A stretch of 64,000 nucleotides of DNA. Source: Propionibacteriaceae bacterium. Its GTDB lineage: Bacteria > Actinomycetota > Actinomycetes > Propionibacteriales > Propionibacteriaceae. Shown piece by piece: positions 60,558-64,000 of this stretch. The DNA lies in contig JAISHO010000019.1 of NCBI GenBank assembly GCA_031262485.1, forward strand, positions 1 through 64,000. The letters are read 5' to 3'. Made by a program: the position numbers and the translations under genes. Within the stretch, counting starts at the first letter, position 1; every line of letters begins with the position of its first letter. Below the pieces are notes generated by a model. The model worked only from the letters and a program-made list of their open reading frames with translations. It searched no databases and was not told the DNA's origin.

Positions 60558-61295
60558 TCACCCCTTGCCAGCGATCCAATAGGTCTGGATGTGCTGCTGC
60601 TGGCGCGGAACCGGCCAGGCGCTACGGACGTGATCGCGCACGAGTTTGGCCAGGTGACGTTCGCCGCCCGCCCAGCAGAAGCTGTCGGACGGGTCGAGGG
60701 CGCCGGTCGTCGCCGCCAACACCTCCTCGGACAAGGCCGGATGCCAGGTGACCGAGGCCGCCCGGTCGGGTAAGGGAATGAGGTCGTGGTCGGCGTGGTC
60801 GTCTTCGATGAGGACGGTCGTCGAGACGCTGTCGGGAAGGGTCTCCAAAAGCGCGTCGATAGCGGGCAAGGCCGTCGTGTCGGCGACCAGGAGAGCCTGG
60901 GAGACCTCGGGGATGACAAGGTGATACGGCGCCTCGCTCACGGGCACGGAGACCCCCGGGGTTGCTGTGGCGGCCCAGTGGCAGCCGGGGCCGGCCGGCT
61001 CGTGGAGGATGAAGTCGAAGCAGAACCGGTCGCGCGCCGGATCGGCCCGGTGGATCGTGTAACTGCGCTGCACCGTAGCGGAGCCGTCGAGGGTGGGCAC
61101 GCTGAGCAGCACATGGATGCCGGGGGCGACGTCGAGGTGGTCGAGCAAGCCGTTGGCGGCGACCTCGATCCGGCGATACCACGGGGTGATGTCGGTCACC
61201 TCGGTCACCTCGACGAGGTGGTCTTTGATCCTCGCCCGGGTGGTGGCGGCGGCGCGGGCGCTTTCGGTCGTGCTCACGGCGTTCGTGTCATCCAT
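60558..61295 (-). CDS. Siderophore-interacting protein (ferric-siderophore reductase type)
   Basis: A 245-aa flavoprotein: TPWYRRIEVAANGL, the FAD-binding RSYTI motif (VQRSYTIHRADPA), FILHEPAGPGCHWA, and the C-terminal NAD(P)H-binding SFCWAGGERHLAKLVRDH. These enzymes reduce ferric iron from imported siderophores. No siderophore transporter is next to it. The start is divergent from radA, with 153 bp between. Confidence 0.87.
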   Translation of the reverse strand: MDDTNAVSTTESARAAATTRARIKDHLVEVTEVTDITPWYRRIEVAANGLLDHLDVAPGIHVLLSVPTLDGSATVQRSYTIHRADPARDRFCFDFILHEPAGPGCHWAATATPGVSVPVSEAPYHLVIPEVSQALLVADTTALPAIDALLETLPDSVSTTVLIEDDHADHDLIPLPDRAASVTWHPALSEEVLAATTGALDPSDSFCWAGGERHLAKLVRDHVRSAWPVPRQQQHIQTYWIAGKG

Positions 61296-61448
61296 GGGGT
61301 CATTCTCGCATCGACTCCCTGGATCGGGGGCGGTGGCGTCACCGTGGGATGCGGGATCGCGGGACGCGCCGGGCGTCCTTGTGGCCTGTGGACAGTTTGT
61401 TCGATGGGGACGGCGCGAATGTCCGACCTCCTCGTTAGCGTGACGATC

Positions 61449-62858
61449 ATGGCGAAGAACACGAATGCGAAGCGAGGGCAGAGCTGGCGCTGCTCGGAAT
61501 GCGGCTGGGAATCGGCCCGCTGGGTCGGGCGTTGCGGCGAATGCCAGGCCTGGGGAACGGTCGAGGAGGCAGGCGGCCCTCCGGGCGGCGCGGGGCGTGT
61601 CGCGGCGGTCGTCCCCTTATCCCCAGCCATCCCCTTGTCCTCCGTCGATCCGGCGACGGCCCGGCGTCGGCCGAGCGGCATCGGGGAGTTCGATCGGGTG
61701 CTCGGCGGCGGCCTCGTGCCGGGGGCGGTCGTCCTCGTGGCCGGCGAGCCCGGCATCGGCAAATCGACCCTCCTCCTCGAGGTGGCGGCCCGGGCCGGCG
61801 GCCCTGAGGGAGAGCGTCCGGCCCTCTACGTCTCCGGCGAGGAGTCGGCCGGGCAGGTGCGGTCGCGGGCCGAGCGCATCGGCCTCGGCTCGGCCTTCCT
61901 CCATCTCGCCTCCGAGACGGACGTCGCCACCGTCGCCGGGCATGTCGAGGCGCTCGATCCCTCCCTCGTCGTCGTCGATTCGGTGCAGACGATGCGCTTG
62001 GCCGGGGTCGAGGGAGCCGCCGGCGGGGTGGCCCAGGTCCGCGAGGCGACCGCCGCCCTCATCGCCGTGGCGAAAGCCCGCGGCCTGCCCCTCATCCTCG
62101 TCGGGCATGTCACCAAGGACGGTTCGGTGGCAGGTCCGCGCACCCTGGAGCACCTCGTCGACGTCGTCGTCACCTTCGAGGGCGATCCTCACTCCGGTTT
62201 CCGTCTCCTGCGAGCGACGAAGAACCGCTTCGGCGCCACCGACGAGGTCGGTTGTTTCGAGATGACGGAGTCGGGGATGGCCGAGGTGCCCGATCCCTCC
62301 GGGCTGTTCACTCACGAGTTCGCCGAGCCGATCCCGGGCACGGCCCGCACCGTCGCCCTCGAAGGGCGGCGGCCTCTGCTCAGCGAAGTCCAGGCCCTCA
62401 TCGCCCCCGCGCCGGGGCAGACGGCGCCGAGGCGGGTCTGCCACGGCGTCGACCCGGGGCGCTTCGCCATGATCCTCGCCGTCTTACAGTGCCGGGCCGG
62501 CATCCGGCTCCATCTCATGGACGCCTACGCCGCCACCGTCGGCGGAGCCCGGGTGCACGAGCCGGCGGCCGACCTCGCCCTGGCCCTGGCCGTCGCCTCG
62601 GCCGTGCTCGATCGTCCCTTGCCATCCGGACTCGTCGCCCTCGGCGAGATCGGGTTGGCCGGGGAGATCCGGCGAGTCAACGGCGTAGAACGGCGCGTGG
62701 CTGAGGCGGCCCGTCTCGGAGCCACGACGGCGATCGTGCCGGCCGGGTTCGACGAGCGGTCCGCCGGCAAGGGGATCACGATCGTCGAGGCGCACACCGT
62801 CGCCCAAGCCCTCGACCACCTGCGTCTGGGCAGGCGTCATCTGGCGGCGGTCGGATGA
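61449..62858 (+). CDS. radA: DNA repair protein RadA
   Basis: A 469-aa protein: N-terminal zinc finger (CSECGWESARWVGRCGEC), RecA-like ATPase with Walker A GEPGIGKST and the RadA-specific KNRFG, and a C-terminal Lon-protease-like domain (LALALAVASAVLDRPLPSG, then GEIGLAGEIRRV) without proteolytic residues. RadA drives branch migration in recombination. The ATG at 61449 starts just before the zinc finger; the track ORF from 60786 overlaps the opposite-strand gene and is rejected. Confidence 0.95.
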   Translation: MAKNTNAKRGQSWRCSECGWESARWVGRCGECQAWGTVEEAGGPPGGAGRVAAVVPLSPAIPLSSVDPATARRRPSGIGEFDRVLGGGLVPGAVVLVAGEPGIGKSTLLLEVAARAGGPEGERPALYVSGEESAGQVRSRAERIGLGSAFLHLASETDVATVAGHVEALDPSLVVVDSVQTMRLAGVEGAAGGVAQVREATAALIAVAKARGLPLILVGHVTKDGSVAGPRTLEHLVDVVVTFEGDPHSGFRLLRATKNRFGATDEVGCFEMTESGMAEVPDPSGLFTHEFAEPIPGTARTVALEGRRPLLSEVQALIAPAPGQTAPRRVCHGVDPGRFAMILAVLQCRAGIRLHLMDAYAATVGGARVHEPAADLALALAVASAVLDRPLPSGLVALGEIGLAGEIRRVNGVERRVAEAARLGATTAIVPAGFDERSAGKGITIVEAHTVAQALDHLRLGRRHLAAVG

Positions 62859-62951
62859 GGGGTGAGGGCGATGATCGAGCACACGGCGTCGGAGCGCCCA
62901 GCCCTCAGGCGCGGGGCGCGCGGACCGGCCCTCGTCTCTGGTGAGAACGAG

Positions 62952-63587
62952 TCAGATGCGGACGACGCCCTTCGACGTCTCGAAGGTGACGGCGGTGATG
63001 CCGGGATACCCGCTCGGGGAGTCGAAACTGACCCGCACGCCGTCGAAGACATCGCCGACGTCGAGGCCGAGCCACTCCTCGACCCGGCCGCGGTTGCCGG
63101 CGATCTCGAGCTCCGTCAGGCCGATCTCCGCCGGGAGAGCCGAGGGGCGCACCGAGGCGTCGGAGACCCACTGGATGAAGAAGGGAAGTTGCGGATCGGC
63201 GATGAGGCCCTTGACGCCGATCTGGCGCCACTCGAGCGCCCGGCCGTCGGGGAACTGGCGCAGCCCAGAGACGGCTTGGCGATCGAGGCGCTTCTCATAG
63301 CTGGCCAGATCGTCGACCGAGAGAACCCAGCCGAGCCAGCCACCCCCCATCTCGCTGCGGGCCCGCACGGCCTGGCCGAAGGGAACCTTGGCGGCCACCG
63401 GATGGTCGAGCACCTCGACCACCTCGATATAACGCTCGTCACTGACGGGAATGAGACGCACCCGGGTGCCGAAGCCGGGGTGGACCCCGCCATCCCACGA
63501 ACGAACCCCGAGAAGCTGCTCGAAACGCTCCGTCTCGGCCGCCAACCCCTGAGGACCAACCGCGTAGATGACGTGATCAACATGCAT
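62952..63587 (-). CDS. VOC-superfamily (glyoxalase-like) protein
   Basis: A 211-aa protein beginning MHVDHVIYAVGPQG, the opening strand of a glyoxalase-like (Glyoxalase_3) fold with a metal-ligand His, followed by GVHPGFGTRVRLIP and YIEVVEVLDHP. A second, weaker repeat closes the protein (LTELEIAGNRGRVEEWLG). The reaction is unknown. I chose the ATG at 63587 rather than the track start at 63668, which adds unconserved sequence. Confidence 0.8.
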   Translation of the reverse strand: MHVDHVIYAVGPQGLAAETERFEQLLGVRSWDGGVHPGFGTRVRLIPVSDERYIEVVEVLDHPVAAKVPFGQAVRARSEMGGGWLGWVLSVDDLASYEKRLDRQAVSGLRQFPDGRALEWRQIGVKGLIADPQLPFFIQWVSDASVRPSALPAEIGLTELEIAGNRGRVEEWLGLDVGDVFDGVRVSFDSPSGYPGITAVTFETSKGVVRI

Positions 63588-63781
63588 GATCCCATCATGC
63601 CCGCCCGCCGCGACCTCGGCGAAATCCGGCCGCCACAGTGGACTCTCGCTTTCCCTCAAGAAAAACAACTTTGCTATAGTTTCGAATCTGTGGGCGAACG
63701 CTCATACGGCCTTCACCGTCGGGGTCGGACCGGCCCCCTACAATGGAGCCACTTCGTCGACTTACCGAATCGAGACGGCCC

Positions 63782-64000
63782 ATGATCCGCTTCCCACTGA
63801 GCACGCTCCTGCGCAATGAACGCGTTCGCGAGAACGTGACCGGGCTCCCCCTCAGCCATCGCGTCGCCGAGCGCCTCGTCCCAGGGCGAACCTGGCCGGA
63901 GGCGATCGAGGCGGTCCGCACCCTCGTCAATGAGGGTTTCCAGGTCTCGCTCGACTATCTCGCGCCGCGTGCCACCGATGAGGCGATGGCGATCGACGCC
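63782..64000 (+). CDS. Proline dehydrogenase, N-terminal part (runs off the window)
   Basis: From the ATG at 63782 the frame stays open to the window end (73 codons): MIRFPLSTLLRNERVRENVT, later LVNEGFQVSLDYL. This agrees with the start of monofunctional actinobacterial proline dehydrogenases, where a VTLDHLGE-type strand opens the FAD barrel. Not in the ORF track because it is unfinished. It would oxidise proline to pyrroline-5-carboxylate. Confidence 0.65.
   Translation, partial: MIRFPLSTLLRNERVRENVTGLPLSHRVAERLVPGRTWPEAIEAVRTLVNEGFQVSLDYLAPRATDEAMAIDA

Noticed and set aside
60786-61448. 221-codon N-terminal extension of RadA
   Set aside because: It overlaps the siderophore-interacting protein gene on the opposite strand. 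RadA proteins begin just before the zinc finger at 61449.

Overview
The window is high-GC DNA with the gene style of an Actinomycetota (high-GC Gram-positive) chromosome: dense genes, GTG starts, many 4-bp ATGA/GTGA start-stop overlaps, a CrgA-type septation protein, lipoprotein signal peptides, and actinobacterial RadA, PtsI and LtrA proteins. I cannot name the genus. No rRNA or CRISPR array is seen; there is one tRNA (Lys, TTT).

Layout. 1-3.2 kb: the 3' end of an IS3-type transposase, then a minus-strand ABC exporter trio, part of which is visibly AT-richer. 3.4-4.7 kb: tRNA-Lys with small toxin-antitoxin genes around it (one complete Phd/PIN pair with a palindromic operator, two orphan antitoxin-like ORFs). 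4.9-24.1 kb: metabolic and transport genes. These are an NAD-dependent epimerase, a CUT2-type sugar ABC operon, YqeY, a YgjV-like membrane protein, a GlpT-family antiporter behind repeated operator-like sites, a membrane acyltransferase, crgA, a Dpp/Opp-class ABC operon next to a family 3 beta-glucosidase (probable oligosaccharide uptake and hydrolysis), and an uncharacterised HEEIH-motif protein.

24.1-45.5 kb is an accessory defence island. It starts with a Fic protein framed by near-identical 29-bp inverted repeats, an AAA ATPase and a decayed DUF4143-type ATPase remnant. The core is one long plus-strand operon: an HTH protein, a 1759-aa YprA/DUF1998 helicase, a 968-aa SNF2 helicase (DrmD-like), a 1403-aa adenine methyltransferase (DrmMI/PglX-like), a DUF1016 PD-(D/E)XK nuclease, a free-standing copy of the methyltransferase recognition domain, McrB and McrC. 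Most junctions overlap by 4 bp. The methyltransferase carries an (AG)11 tract immediately before its recognition domain. Gain or loss of one unit would cut that domain off, so the system looks phase-variable, with a second recognition module stored downstream. This combined DISARM-like plus McrBC operon with a spare recognition cassette is the most interesting part of the window.

45.6-64 kb returns to core functions: a beta-phosphoglucomutase-like HAD enzyme, an orphan RHH antitoxin, a two-component system whose kinase lacks a membrane sensor, pstSCAB, ptsI, an aminotransferase, small redox and acyltransferase genes, LtrA, a MaoC dehydratase, a NatAB-like ABC exporter, a siderophore-interacting reductase, radA, a VOC-family protein and the start of a proline dehydrogenase that runs off the window.
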